Shown here: one piece after another, positions 44,617 through 53,717 of the stretch | Numbering within the stretch: position 1 is the first letter of the stretch | Layout of the letters: each line of letters opens with the position of its first letter | Origin: CALGYY01 sp963678485 | GTDB taxonomy: Bacteria; Bacteroidota; Bacteroidia; Bacteroidales; CAIWKO01 | Length of the DNA: 64,000 nt | Assembly (NCBI GenBank): GCA_963678485.1 | Contig: OY782882.1 | Span: 3,720,001-3,784,000 of the forward strand | Direction: 5' to 3' | The notes under the pieces: generated by a model | What the model was told of the DNA's origin: nothing | What the model saw: the letters and a program-made list of their open reading frames with translations, nothing else | Database searches by the model: none | Translations under genes and position numbers: made by a program

Positions 44617-45230
44617 GTAGGCCTCCCCACCGGGTGCATCCGCCGACAGGCGGATACTCCCTACTGTCTATAAACAAATTCTGAGACACGCGGTGGATAA
44701 GGTGGTTTGCTTTGTAGGCCTCCCCACCGGGTGCATCCGCCGACAGGCGGATACTCCCTACTGTCTATAAACAAATTCTGAGACACGCGGTGGATAAGGT
44801 GGTTTGCTTTGTAGGCCCCCCCGGGTGCATCCGCCGATAGGCGGATACTCCCTACTGTCTATAAACAAATTCTGGGACACGCGTCAGATAAAGTGGTTTG
44901 CTTTGTAGGCCTCCCCACCGGGTGCATCCGCCGATAGGCGGATACTCCCTACTGTCTATAAATAAATTCTGAGACACGCTGTGGATAAGGTGCTTTGCTT
45001 TGTAGGCCCCCCCATCGGGTGCATCCGCCGACAGGCGGATACTCCCTACTATCTATAAACAAAATCTGAGACACGCGTCAGATAAAGTGGTTTGCTTTGT
45101 AGGCCCCCCCCGGGTGCATCCGCCGATAGGCGGATACTCCCTACTGTCTATAAATAAATTCTGAGACACACGCTAGGTAAAGTGGTTTGCTTTGTAGCCC
45201 CCACAGGGTGCAGCGCAGCTACTCCCATAT
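44605..45230 (+). repeat. Tandem array of ~97-bp repeats (about 6.5 copies)
   Basis: Units begin GTGGTTTGCTTTGTAG at 44605, 44702, 44799, 44893, 44990 (variant GTGCTTTG), 45087 and 45182, giving lengths 97, 97, 94, 97, 97 and 95, then a partial copy. Each full unit contains the hairpin ATCCGCC-GACA-GGCGGAT (or GATA in the loop) and ends near CTATAAACAAATTCTGAGAC. Units differ by few substitutions. The last partial unit has a different hairpin, GCAGCGCAGC. There are no short spacers of unique sequence, so it is not a CRISPR array. Confidence 0.93.
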
Positions 45231-45350
45231 ATTCCACAAAACAAACAGAACTTCAGCCAGAAGAGATGATTGTGTTTGTGAGATCCACACAGGGGGAAGA
45301 ATAGATATAAAAACTGTTAGCCTTTCTGCGCAAACAAAATATAGAGTATA

Positions 45351-45539
45351 TCTGCTGAGCACTATTACCTTCCGTGTATTATTTTTCTTTGCTGTAATCA
45401 CCTGTATGAAATACAGTCCACTCTTATCGATATTAAAATCAAGTTTTGTTTCTCCATTAGGTACAATACTTTTTATTGCTTGTCCCATGAATTCCTTAGT
45501 AAACAATAGTTCGCATCTATATCCAATAATAGAATCATC
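45351..45539 (-). pseudogene. Remnant of a T9SS C-terminal sorting tail
   Basis: On the minus strand an open frame right after an in-frame stop (45540-45542) encodes 63 residues ending like a type-A sorting domain: MGQAIKSIVPNGETKLDF, then GLYFIQVITAKKNNTRKVIV. There is no start codon, no YPNP strand and no passenger, so only the tail of a former gene remains. The frame runs on to about 45219 into unrelated sequence. Confidence 0.6.
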
Positions 45540-45748
45540 CTAAATGCCTATTAAAGAAAACATGTGCTCAGAACTTTGTACAAGGATATGAGTCAAGTAG
45601 CCTTGTTTTTTGCATTCAGATTTTTTTAATATTTGAATAATTTAAGTTTCTCAGATAATCTGAGTCCCTTTTGTATCAAGGAGTTTGAAATAGCTGTAGC
45701 TATTTTAGTAAGCACATAGATTACACTGGCAATGTTAATGATATTAAT

Positions 45749-45756
45749 TACTTTTG
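45749..45756 (+). promoter_or_regulatory. -7 box upstream of the P-domain secreted protein
   Basis: TACTTTTG (TAnnTTTG), 19 bases before the ATG at 45776. No clear -33 element. Confidence 0.45.
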
Positions 45757-45775
45757 GCAAAAAATTATATTACAT

Positions 45776-48448
45776 ATGCGAAAATTCTTACTTCTAAGAC
45801 TCGGTGTTTTGTTGATTGTTGCATTGTTGACAAGTTCACAACTAACTGCTCAAACTGAGCCCAACCACGAAACAGAAACCAGCAATAACACAGCACTAAC
45901 GGCCATGCCCCTTACTAGTAATCCTGTTAGAATCAGAGGAAATCTTTTTCCTGTGAATGACGTCGATTATTATTCTTTTTATGCAACTGCCGGATCAAGG
46001 GTGTACACAGCATTAATGACATCATTTAGTTCATTGGCAACTGATGCACAACTAACTTTAATTTCAAGTGATGGAACCACTGTGATAGAGTTTGACGATA
46101 ATAACGGATCATTTTCAGCAACGTCTTCTTCCATTGCAGGAGCTTTGATTCCTGCCACCGGATTATATTATATCATGGTAAGTTGCACACCAGTAGGAAC
46201 GACTACTGTACGCGGATATGATCTGTATCTGAAAGTTGAATCAGGTTCGCCTACTCCTGAAGTTGAGCCCAACAATACTTCGATTACGGCAAATCTATTG
46301 GCAACTGATGGATATATGAGTGGGAAAAGAGATACCGCCTTGAGTACCGAATCAGATTGGTTTGCGTTTAATCTGGTTGCAGGAGAAACCGTATTTTTAA
46401 GTCTGGACCTCGATCCTGAACGCGATAGTATCTTCTGGAATGGACGTTTAGGTATGGGTGGCTTTGGCGATGTTATGGGTCAGGTTCTGGTTGTTGATGA
46501 TGCTGGCTCTGTGGAGGGATCTAATCCTAACCGCCCATCAGAGGCATTTTTCATTACCGCTGATACTGCAGGAACCTATTATGTATATATTGATGCATCT
46601 TCTGCTGCGGTTGGTGGGCCTACATGTACTTACCGCCTTTCTGTAAGCCGGTTCGCTCCAACGGGAACTTATGTCAGCTATGCATCCACCAACGTCCCGC
46701 AAACGATTGGACCATCAACAGGCAGTGTAACATCTACCATCACTATTACTGATAATAAATTGATAAAAAACCTTGGTGTCAGAATTAATTTAACCCATGC
46801 TCTCATGGCTGATGTTGACGCTATCCTTACCACACCCGAAGGAAATAATTATCATCTTTTTACTGATATTGGCTCATTAGCCATAGGAAATCAGACACAG
46901 ATGGACCTCGTCTTTAATGATTTCAGCGCAATACCGCCAACTTTTGCAGCTCTTAAAGGTATGTCATGTACACCCGAAGTTGCATCCAAACTTGACATGC
47001 TTAAAGGAATGAATATCGCAGGAACATGGACGCTGACATTGTTCGATGATGCTGCTAATGCCTCTGGAGGAATCCTTAATGGCTGGTCGTTGGAAGTGAT
47101 GGAAGATACCACCGCCAATATTATTGCACCTATTGCTGCAATATTCAGCACTGACTTTGAAGCCAACGATGGAGGATTTACACATGCCGGCGCTGCTGAC
47201 GAATTTGAGTGGGGAACTCCTGCTACAATTGCAACCGCAACCGCTACTCCAATTGCAGCCTTTAATACCGCACATAGCGGGCTCAATTGTTGGAAAACTG
47301 ACCTAGATAACACATATGATTTTAATAGTTCTCAGGTGCTGTCTTCTCCCATGATTGTCCTTCCAGATTCGTTGGTGAAAGCCTATCTGAGTTGGAGTAT
47401 GAAGTATCAAATGGAATCTGCAAGCTTTGATACCTTGTTTGTTTATATAAAAGAAGTGGGTGGAAGTGGTTTAAGAAAAAATCTATTTACCTGGCTTGGT
47501 GCAACGCAAATAGCGAGTGCTGGGAATCCCACCAATTATTTCCCATTATCTTCAGGTTGGGGAACATATTATGCCGACATCAACGAGTTTGCAGGCAAAA
47601 CAATCCAGTTTGTCGTCAGCCTTGGAAGTGATGCTAGCGTTAATTATGGTGGTGTTGCCATCGACGATGTTAAGGTGAATGCTTGTTCTAATTCAAATTC
47701 ATCCACCACTGTAACTGCTTGCGATAGCTACCTCTGGAATGGCACAACCTACACCAGCAGCGGCACTTATTCAAAAACAATCATGAATGTTTCAGGTTGC
47801 GACAGCAATATGGTACTGAATCTCACACTGGGAAACACAACAATGACCAGCAATCTGCAAAACATTTGTCAAGGTGACTCTTATGTTTTTAATGGACACA
47901 CTTACACTTTGGAGGGTAATTATAACGATACCTTATCATCGGTATTAGGTTGCGACAGCATCATTCAATTGAGCTTAAATGTTGACAGTCTTGATCTGGG
48001 CATTACACTCCATAATGATAGTATCATTGCAAATCAATCTGCGGGAAGCTATCAGTGGATCGATTGCGATAATGCAAACGCGCCTATACCAGGGGAAATT
48101 AATCAGGCCTTTGTTCCAGGCCTCATTGGAAATTATGCTGTTGTTATTACCAATGGTACATGTCACGACACTTCTGCCTGCCAGTTTTATACTTACGTAG
48201 GTATTGCAGATAATTCCATATCGGGCATACAAGTGTATCCTAATCCGGGAAGTGGATTGTTCAATGTCATCCTGACCGAGACCTCTCACATCAAAGTAAT
48301 GGACATTATGGGTTCGGTAATTTACGTGGGTGAATTTCCTGCAGGTCAGTCCGCGCTTGATTTAAGGAAATATTCCAAAGGAGTCTATCTGCTTGATATC
48401 TCGAATGAACATACACAGAAAATGCTATACCTCGTTATTCAGGATTAG
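45776..48448 (+). CDS. T9SS-secreted protein with PPC-like domains and a proprotein-convertase P-domain
   Basis: 890 residues. Signal peptide ends LTAQT. Two bacterial pre-peptidase C-like domains (~27-155 and ~165-295), each opening with EPN and containing DVDYYSF or ESDWFAF. A P-domain follows (~300-445: IKNLGVRINLTHALMADVDA to GTWTLTLFDDAANASGGILN). A MAM/jelly-roll-like region (~455-640) and two short Cys-containing repeats with YLWNGTTYTSSGTY and YVFNGHTYTLEGNY come next, then the sorting tail (IQVYPNPGSG, YSKGVYLLDI). No protease catalytic domain is present, although P-domains usually accompany proteases. Probably a surface adhesin or partner protein. Confidence 0.88.
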   Translation: MRKFLLLRLGVLLIVALLTSSQLTAQTEPNHETETSNNTALTAMPLTSNPVRIRGNLFPVNDVDYYSFYATAGSRVYTALMTSFSSLATDAQLTLISSDGTTVIEFDDNNGSFSATSSSIAGALIPATGLYYIMVSCTPVGTTTVRGYDLYLKVESGSPTPEVEPNNTSITANLLATDGYMSGKRDTALSTESDWFAFNLVAGETVFLSLDLDPERDSIFWNGRLGMGGFGDVMGQVLVVDDAGSVEGSNPNRPSEAFFITADTAGTYYVYIDASSAAVGGPTCTYRLSVSRFAPTGTYVSYASTNVPQTIGPSTGSVTSTITITDNKLIKNLGVRINLTHALMADVDAILTTPEGNNYHLFTDIGSLAIGNQTQMDLVFNDFSAIPPTFAALKGMSCTPEVASKLDMLKGMNIAGTWTLTLFDDAANASGGILNGWSLEVMEDTTANIIAPIAAIFSTDFEANDGGFTHAGAADEFEWGTPATIATATATPIAAFNTAHSGLNCWKTDLDNTYDFNSSQVLSSPMIVLPDSLVKAYLSWSMKYQMESASFDTLFVYIKEVGGSGLRKNLFTWLGATQIASAGNPTNYFPLSSGWGTYYADINEFAGKTIQFVVSLGSDASVNYGGVAIDDVKVNACSNSNSSTTVTACDSYLWNGTTYTSSGTYSKTIMNVSGCDSNMVLNLTLGNTTMTSNLQNICQGDSYVFNGHTYTLEGNYNDTLSSVLGCDSIIQLSLNVDSLDLGITLHNDSIIANQSAGSYQWIDCDNANAPIPGEINQAFVPGLIGNYAVVITNGTCHDTSACQFYTYVGIADNSISGIQVYPNPGSGLFNVILTETSHIKVMDIMGSVIYVGEFPAGQSALDLRKYSKGVYLLDISNEHTQKMLYLVIQD

Positions 48449-48490
48449 TACACCGCTTAGAGAGAAAAATATTTTGCAACGCTTTATTCA

Positions 48491-48524
48491 AAAAAACACC
48501 CTTTGTTTGAGAGGGTGTTTTTTT
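48491..48524 (+). terminator. Rho-independent terminator after the P-domain protein gene
   Basis: AAAAAACACCCT (48491-48502), loop TTGTTTGAG, AGGGTGTTTTTTT (48512-48524). A stable stem with a T-run 43 bases after the stop codon. Confidence 0.9.
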
Positions 48525-48578
48525 GTGTGTGAGTGTATTGCAGGCATAGATACTCTTGACCAACCCCTAATCCATACA

Positions 48579-48617
48579 AAAAGAGTCCCGAAAACATAAA
48601 GTTCTCAGGACTCTTTT
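48579..48617. terminator. Bidirectional hairpin terminator
   Basis: AAAAGAGTCC (48579-48588) pairs with GGACTCTTTT (48608-48617). A-rich and T-rich flanks allow use from either strand; it is the likely terminator of the minus-strand DUF7452-type gene ending at 48748. Confidence 0.75.
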
Positions 48618-48747
48618 ATTTGCAACAACGGAATTATAAACCAATGTGGTTGGTATTTCTTCCTGTTTGGATGCTTTGTGTTTTCTTCATGGTAAGTGAG
48701 GCTTCGAGCATTCAATGAGTTCAAAAAGGAGGCAAGGGTATTAGTGT

Positions 48748-49836
48748 TTATTGTTTTGCAAATTTGAAACTCTCGCCGTTAATGATCAAAAAGTAAATAC
48801 CTCTGCTTAGAGCACTGACATCAATCTGTTTGATACAATCATGATAGGACTGAAGTACTCTTCCACTGAGATCAGATATTTGTACATTTAATATGTTGTT
48901 TTCCGGATTAGAAATGGTTATTTTATCAATCGCGGGATTGGGGCTGAAACTATATTGATGCTGAGTTGTTTCATTAATGGAAGCGGAGGATTCAGTCGCA
49001 ACCATAACGTTAAATGTTGCCCCAATAGGCATAGTTGCAGTGTTCTCGTTAAAAATGCTCCAGTAGGGGGCATAGTAGGTAACTCCGACCGGAGCATCAT
49101 TATATACTCCATTGTATACTTGTGTAACAATGAGCGTCGCATTCGGATTATTGTTTGTTGCCGGATTATCGATTGATGTAATATTCGTTGTTGTATTTGT
49201 TATTGTTGTAGTATGAGTAAAAGCATTTGAACTGGGTGGAGTAACAAAGACTAAATAATCAGAGTACTGATACAATGGAGTAGTAGCATCTTCGTCAAAA
49301 ATGACCCATTGATTAATCGATGAATTATACCAGACACCTGCAGTAGTAGGGTGATTATACAGATAATTATTTTGTTTGATGAATAATAGGGCAGAAGGGT
49401 TATTATTGGTTGCGGCATTATCAATCGCTGTCCAATTATCAGTACAATTTGCTACTGTAATATCGTGTGTAAATGAGGTCCCATTGAGTGTGGGGACGAT
49501 GATATGATAGACGGAATTTGCATTAATTGTTACGGAATTATCATCACCGAAAACTCTCCATTTGCCATCCGGATCGTAATATGATGTTCCGCAGTTGAAA
49601 TTACTGTACACCCAGTTTGGGTCATACATTGGGGTAATAAGGAAATTTGCCGAGGGGTTGTTGTTGAGAATGGCGTTATCAATAGTGCTGTAATTAGCTG
49701 ACGAGTTGGCCGCGGTCGCTGTATGTGTGAAATAACTGCCGAAATAGCCGGTTTGCGCGTGTACTGACATTACAGTGCAGCTAAATAGCATGGTTGCAAT
49801 GATTGCAACAGATTGTGTAAAAGTGTGTTTTTTCAT
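48748..49836 (-). CDS. T9SS-secreted protein with three DUF7452-type repeats
   Basis: 362 residues from the ATG complementary to 49834-49836, which gives a proper signal peptide (MKKHTFTQ to SVHAQ). The frame is open a further 83 codons upstream, but that part lacks export features and overlaps the AraC gene. Three ~90-residue repeats each begin FTHT or FTHD, contain IDNxATNNNPxAxLxxT and end in a YxVxV strand, the pattern I associate with DUF7452. A sorting tail follows (QYSFSPNPAIDK, LSRGIYFLIINGE). Function unknown. The upstream AraC-type regulator is on the same strand 67 bases away. Confidence 0.78.
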   Translation of the reverse strand: MKKHTFTQSVAIIATMLFSCTVMSVHAQTGYFGSYFTHTATAANSSANYSTIDNAILNNNPSANFLITPMYDPNWVYSNFNCGTSYYDPDGKWRVFGDDNSVTINANSVYHIIVPTLNGTSFTHDITVANCTDNWTAIDNAATNNNPSALLFIKQNNYLYNHPTTAGVWYNSSINQWVIFDEDATTPLYQYSDYLVFVTPPSSNAFTHTTTITNTTTNITSIDNPATNNNPNATLIVTQVYNGVYNDAPVGVTYYAPYWSIFNENTATMPIGATFNVMVATESSASINETTQHQYSFSPNPAIDKITISNPENNILNVQISDLSGRVLQSYHDCIKQIDVSALSRGIYFLIINGESFKFAKQ

Positions 49837-49903
49837 GTTCGAAATTTTTGTTTGCAAAGAACAAAACAAAAAAGTCGGTACCATTGGAAAAAACCGAAAA
49901 AAT

Positions 49904-50800
49904 CTAGTGTCGTTCTTGCAGTGTGCTGTCGTCGTTATCGGCGAAAAACAAGCACCCTGAACCATTGGAAGCAAGAAACAGTTTCGATCTGCGCTGTTTG
50001 AAAAAAGTGTCGGGTGTAACGGATGTTGCAGTTTTAAACTCGTTGATAAAATGTGATTGATCGTAATAACCGTAGCGAAAAACAATATCCTGCCAATCTA
50101 TCGCTTCATTATTGCATTGATAGAGATGTTCAATCATCCGTTGAAAACGAATGATACTGATAAATTCCTTAGGTGAATTTCCAACGCTGGTATTAAACCA
50201 GTTTTCAAGTGTGCGTTCGGTGGTAAAGGTGTTTTTTGCAAGCTGCCTGACATTCGGAATTGCGCTTGATGCCTGAAGATTTTTAACCACAAGATCCATA
50301 TGACGGAATCGGTCCACTTTTTTTTCTGAGTTCATTAGTTGTTTCTGAAAATAGTGGTTAAGTATTTCAGATCTTTGGTTGGTGTCGATTGCCTCTTCAA
50401 TTCGATCAATGGTATCGCGGAAGCCCTTAAATTTGAAATCGGAATTGTCGAAAATATAACCATGTAATTCGTTCATTGGTATTCCGAAGAGCTTAAAGAA
50501 ACCGGTATGTGTAAACATGATGGTAAGACATTCAACGCTTTTTTGCAAATCGGGAAGTAGCCAAAGCACATCATTGCGTAAACTGAAAGGACTGATTACA
50601 CCTTGCTTTATTCTAACGGGTTTATTGTTGAAAATGCCATTGTGTCTTGAACCATTGAGGAAGATAAATAAGGTTGTGCAGGAATTTGAAATTACCCGCA
50701 TTCGTGGCATAGTTGAAGGAGAGGTTACCTTACAAAACGAGTAGTAACTAATGCAGCTATCGAGTGCGTGAGAAGGTTTTACAATTTGAAGGTTAACCAT
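49904..50800 (-). CDS. AraC-family transcriptional regulator
   Basis: 298 residues from the ATG complementary to 50798-50800; the longer frame to 50851 runs through the promoter and is rejected. The N-terminal part (MVNLQIVKPSHALDSCISYY) is a DUF6597-like sensor region. The C-terminal AraC double HTH includes NVRQLAKNTFTTERTLENWF and DIVFRYGYYDQSHFINEFK. It is preceded by a well-formed promoter and may regulate the secreted-protein gene downstream. Confidence 0.88.
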   Translation of the reverse strand: MVNLQIVKPSHALDSCISYYSFCKVTSPSTMPRMRVISNSCTTLFIFLNGSRHNGIFNNKPVRIKQGVISPFSLRNDVLWLLPDLQKSVECLTIMFTHTGFFKLFGIPMNELHGYIFDNSDFKFKGFRDTIDRIEEAIDTNQRSEILNHYFQKQLMNSEKKVDRFRHMDLVVKNLQASSAIPNVRQLAKNTFTTERTLENWFNTSVGNSPKEFISIIRFQRMIEHLYQCNNEAIDWQDIVFRYGYYDQSHFINEFKTATSVTPDTFFKQRRSKLFLASNGSGCLFFADNDDSTLQERH

Positions 50801-50819
50801 TTTTTTATTAATACAAGGG

Positions 50820-50852
50820 CAAAAATAAACAAAAATGGGAAGAAAATGCAAA
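50820..50852 (-). promoter_or_regulatory. Promoter of the AraC-type gene (TTTG-N21-TATTTTTG)
   Basis: On the minus strand TTTG at 50852-50849 is followed after 20-21 bases by TATTTTTG at 50827-50820, a near-ideal Bacteroidetes promoter. It lies 19 bases upstream of the ATG at 50800 and so decides the start. Confidence 0.7.
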
Positions 50853-50888
50853 GACTGAAATGATGGTTGTTACCTCTCGTGGAGAGAG

Positions 50889-50986
50889 GTATTATTTTAT
50901 CCAAAGTAATCTCGGCTCCCCTCTACCACTCGCTCCAAAGGAGCACCACTGAAGATTATTAACGAATTTCTAATTAACCATTAAAC
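50889..50986 (+). repeat. Dispersed repeat, copy B
   Basis: About 98 bases homologous to 43986-44076, with shared TATTTTATC, AATCTCGGCT, CGCTCCAAAGG, GCACC and TTTCTAATTAA. It marks the left side of the cassette-like accessory region. The following 50987-51108 holds no gene. Confidence 0.55.
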
Positions 50987-51108
50987 TCCAAAAGCCCACG
51001 ATCCAAAAAACCCAAACCCTCTGGCTTCCGGTCAACATCCCGAATGACGCCCGATTGAGGAAGTGGTAAACATGAAATCCAGAAGATTCCAGTAATCCTG
51101 GATAGCAA

Positions 51109-51270
51109 TCACATATTTAACATTATATATTTGGTTGATTGAATGCATGAACGTACATTTGTACGAGACAGCCTTTCATGCATCACTGTTTTTAATCGCT
51201 TAATCCGGATTTGATCGAAAGCAAGGGTATGGGAGGGGAAGGAGTCGATTATATACAATAGTTAGCAACC
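51109..51270 (+). repeat. Cassette-like unit 1, upstream module (with -7 box)
   Basis: Homologous to 63119-63310: identical ACATATTTAACATTAT and ATTTGGTTGATTG at the left, shared TTTAATCG and GGATTT..CGAAAG in the middle, GGGAGG, and CAATAGTTA at the right. It contains TATATTTG (51126-51133), a TAnnTTTG match. It ends at the boundary GTTAGCAACC (51261-51270), complementary to GGTTGCTAAT at the far end of the same unit (52290-52298). Confidence 0.65.
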
Positions 51271-51286
51271 ATAGATAAAATACACG

Positions 51287-52282
51287 ATGACGATTTTTGC
51301 AAAACACAAATTAATTTTATTATTATCAATCTTTATATTGTGTGGAGAAAAATCAATAGCAACTGCTCAATTTCCAGACTTATTAATAGACGGAAAAGAT
51401 ACTGTGGCAATATTCTCAAATCCCCTCGAGCAATATTTAGATAAAAAACGCAAAAGAACTTTGTGTGGAGAGGAATTAGAGTGGACAAGTACAGCTTGCT
51501 ATAGAGGATATCAGGCAACATGGATAATTCAAAATGACAGTTTATTACTCTTAAACATAAAGCATGGCTGTGGAGACGATAGTCAAAAATATTTCGATTT
51601 AAAAAAAGAATTTAATACTGACAAAAAAGTATTCGCTAAATGGTTTACAGGACAAATCAGGAGTCCAAGAGGTTCCTTGTTACGATATTTTCATGACGGT
51701 TATGCTTCAATATATGAAAAGGAGAAATTTTTTTCTATTACCAAAGGAAAAGTCAATTCAGAGCAAGAGGAAAACTACTTAATATACGACAAGAATTTAT
51801 TAAATCCTTCAATTCAGTTCCTGAGCGACACTCTTTATGAATTAATTCTTTCAAATTTAAATATTTCGTTATTTCAAAATATCTCTGAAAATGAAGCGTG
51901 CGGAATTAATATTAGGTTTAGTTCAAATGGAAAAATTGATTCGATTTATAATGAATACACTTATGATGGTGAATCCATAACTGAAAAGTATATTCTTGCA
52001 GTTGCTAAACAATCACTTAAAAATCTACCTCGATTAATGAAAGTGACACATAAAGATTATCGTCCACCTAGGATTTCTTTATTTTTTTCAGGTCATTGTT
52101 TGAAATACCCATGGGATACTCAATATGGATGTCCTAAATCAAAAAAATACTCCCATGAACCTGCTCAAGTCAAAAAGGATACTTTTATAAATAGAAATGC
52201 AATATGGACAATCACAATTATTACAATCATTTTATCTTGTGGACTGGTATTATTTATTCTTTATAAAAGACACAAATCATGA
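51287..52282 (+). CDS. Exported, C-terminally membrane-anchored protein of unknown function (cassette-like cargo)
   Basis: 331 residues. Signal peptide ends IATAQ. A Cys-containing extracytoplasmic domain contains CGEELEWTSTACYRGYQ. A C-terminal helix (~305-324: WTITIITIILSCGLVLFILY) with a basic KRHKS tail gives single-pass anchoring. I do not recognise the family. Codon use is more AT-rich than in the genes before 44 kb, consistent with acquisition. It is enclosed by the same flanking modules as the unrelated lipoprotein gene at 63346. Confidence 0.75.
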   Translation: MTIFAKHKLILLLSIFILCGEKSIATAQFPDLLIDGKDTVAIFSNPLEQYLDKKRKRTLCGEELEWTSTACYRGYQATWIIQNDSLLLLNIKHGCGDDSQKYFDLKKEFNTDKKVFAKWFTGQIRSPRGSLLRYFHDGYASIYEKEKFFSITKGKVNSEQEENYLIYDKNLLNPSIQFLSDTLYELILSNLNISLFQNISENEACGINIRFSSNGKIDSIYNEYTYDGESITEKYILAVAKQSLKNLPRLMKVTHKDYRPPRISLFFSGHCLKYPWDTQYGCPKSKKYSHEPAQVKKDTFINRNAIWTITIITIILSCGLVLFILYKRHKS

Positions 52283-52291
52283 TTTTACGGT

Positions 52292-52363
52292 TGCTAATAG
52301 TTAAGGCTTCGTGTGGCGCTAGCCCAACATGAAGCCGTGTTGCACGAAAGCCCACGTGCAGCA
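52292..52363 (+). repeat. Cassette-like unit 1, downstream module (attC-like)
   Basis: The 68 bases from 52296 are identical, except for one base, to 63910-63977. The module starts GCTAATAGTTAAGGCTTCG and holds two hairpins: GGCTTCGTGT/ACATGAAGCC (one G-T pair) and TGCACG/CGTGCA. The placement 10-80 bases after a single gene, and the GCTAAT start opposite GTTAGC at the unit's left end, resemble an integron attC site. The canonical RYYYAAC/GTTRRRY pair is not fully matched. Confidence 0.65.
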
Positions 52364-52562
52364 AGATTTGAAGAAGGAATAGTCTTTATGGAGTTTTAAT
52401 GATTTTGTTGCGGCCTGCTATGAAAAAATGTACTCAGATTTGAGTAATAAAGTGAGGATAATTCATGCAGCATTTCTGCAGACACCTTCTGATTCGCCCG
52501 TCCATTGGCATTTTTCTCAGGTTTAGGCAATACAATTTCAGGTCCTGTATAGAACGATTTCA
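52364..52562. other. Gap between the attC-like module and the IS91-type transposase; no gene seen
   Basis: About 200 bases without a credible frame. One end of the IS91-type element must lie here, but no terminal repeats are expected for this family and the boundary could not be placed. Confidence 0.4.
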
Positions 52563-53717
52563 TTAAGCAGTGATTTTGATTGTTGATGTTTGTTTTGCTA
52601 TGAACTCCGCGGGTGGCGGCCTGCCCGGCAATAATATTTCTATCATAAGCATGCTGCCCTTACCGCAATGCGGGCACAGATCCGGGCTGTAGCCAAGATG
52701 TTCTGCAGCGATTTGTTTCCAGTTTTTCTTTTCCCTGACTACAGGCTTGATTCCAAAGGACTGCTGCAACGCTCGTAACAGCGGGCGTTTTGAAGTTGAA
52801 AGCAATCCGTAATGACGGATTCTTACGAACCTTTTTGGAAGGATGTGCACACAGAACCTGCGCAGGAACTCGGCGCCATCAAGCGTCATTACTTTTTCTT
52901 TGTTGTCGCGATAGTCGCGCCAGCGGAAGGTCACGCCTTCATCATTGATGTTTAAGATGCGATGATTCCCAATGGCTACCTTGTGCGTGTAGCGGCCAAG
53001 ATATTCCACTACCTGCTCAGGGCCTGCAAAGGGATCTTTGGCATAAACTACCCAAGGCGTTTTGTAGAGCGCATTGATGAACGGCTTTTCCTGCATAAGT
53101 TGTTGCTGCAGGCCAGCAATGAACTTTCCGCGAAAAACCGCAGAGAGATTTGTGACCGGAAATAAAAATACTTTTCCGTTTTCAGAGACCTTTACCTGCG
53201 TCCATTGGTTTTTGTAATCGATGCCTCCGCCGGGAACCACACAATGCACATGAGGGTGCAGCGAGAGGTTTTGTCCCCAGGTGTGCAAAATAGCGAACAT
53301 GCCTGTTTCTGCATGCAGGCTCGTGTAGGAGAACTGAGAGAGTGTCTGCCATGCCGATTGAAACAACAGATTATACATCAGCACCGGCTCGTGCAGGAAC
53401 AAACGGTTAAGCTTATCCGGCACGGTAAATACCACATGAAAATACGGTACAGGAAGCAGATCCTGTTTTCTGTCTTGGATCCATGCTTCCCTCTGCGTAT
53501 TCTGGCATTTGGGACAATGACGGTTACGACAGGAGTTATAGCTGATGCGAATATGCCCGCATTGATCGCATCGGTCAACATGTCCTCCCAGTGCAGCGGT
53601 ACGGCAACGCTCGAGTGCGCTCAGCGTGCGCTGCACGTAGGCGTTGGGCGCATGTTGTTCAATATAATCTTTCCCGAACCGTTCAATGACCTGTGCCAGC
53701 TCGAATGCAGGCTTCAC
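52563..53717 (-). CDS. IS91-family HUH (Y2-type) transposase
   Basis: 384 residues, full length. An N-terminal zinc-binding region with C50, C53, C63, C68 and C71 (CDQCG, CRNRHCPKC) is followed by the HUH motif H156-V-H158 in LHPHVHCVVPGG and the catalytic tyrosine in EYLGRYTHKVAI (~240). It nicks single-stranded DNA and moves the element by rolling-circle transposition. Its start overlaps the recombinase stop by 4 bases, so the two are co-translated. Confidence 0.94.
   Translation of the reverse strand: MKPAFELAQVIERFGKDYIEQHAPNAYVQRTLSALERCRTAALGGHVDRCDQCGHIRISYNSCRNRHCPKCQNTQREAWIQDRKQDLLPVPYFHVVFTVPDKLNRLFLHEPVLMYNLLFQSAWQTLSQFSYTSLHAETGMFAILHTWGQNLSLHPHVHCVVPGGGIDYKNQWTQVKVSENGKVFLFPVTNLSAVFRGKFIAGLQQQLMQEKPFINALYKTPWVVYAKDPFAGPEQVVEYLGRYTHKVAIGNHRILNINDEGVTFRWRDYRDNKEKVMTLDGAEFLRRFCVHILPKRFVRIRHYGLLSTSKRPLLRALQQSFGIKPVVREKKNWKQIAAEHLGYSPDLCPHCGKGSMLMIEILLPGRPPPAEFIAKQTSTIKITA

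Noticed and set aside
44605..45230. Possible CRISPR array
   Set aside because: Repeats are contiguous ~97-bp units without unique spacers, and no cas gene is in the window.
45187..45543. 118-codon plus-strand frame
   Set aside because: It is antisense to the convincing T9SS-tail remnant and begins inside the tandem repeat array.
49837..50085. N-terminal extension of the DUF7452-type protein
   Set aside because: The added 83 residues lack export features and overlap the AraC gene; the ATG at 49836 gives a standard signal peptide.
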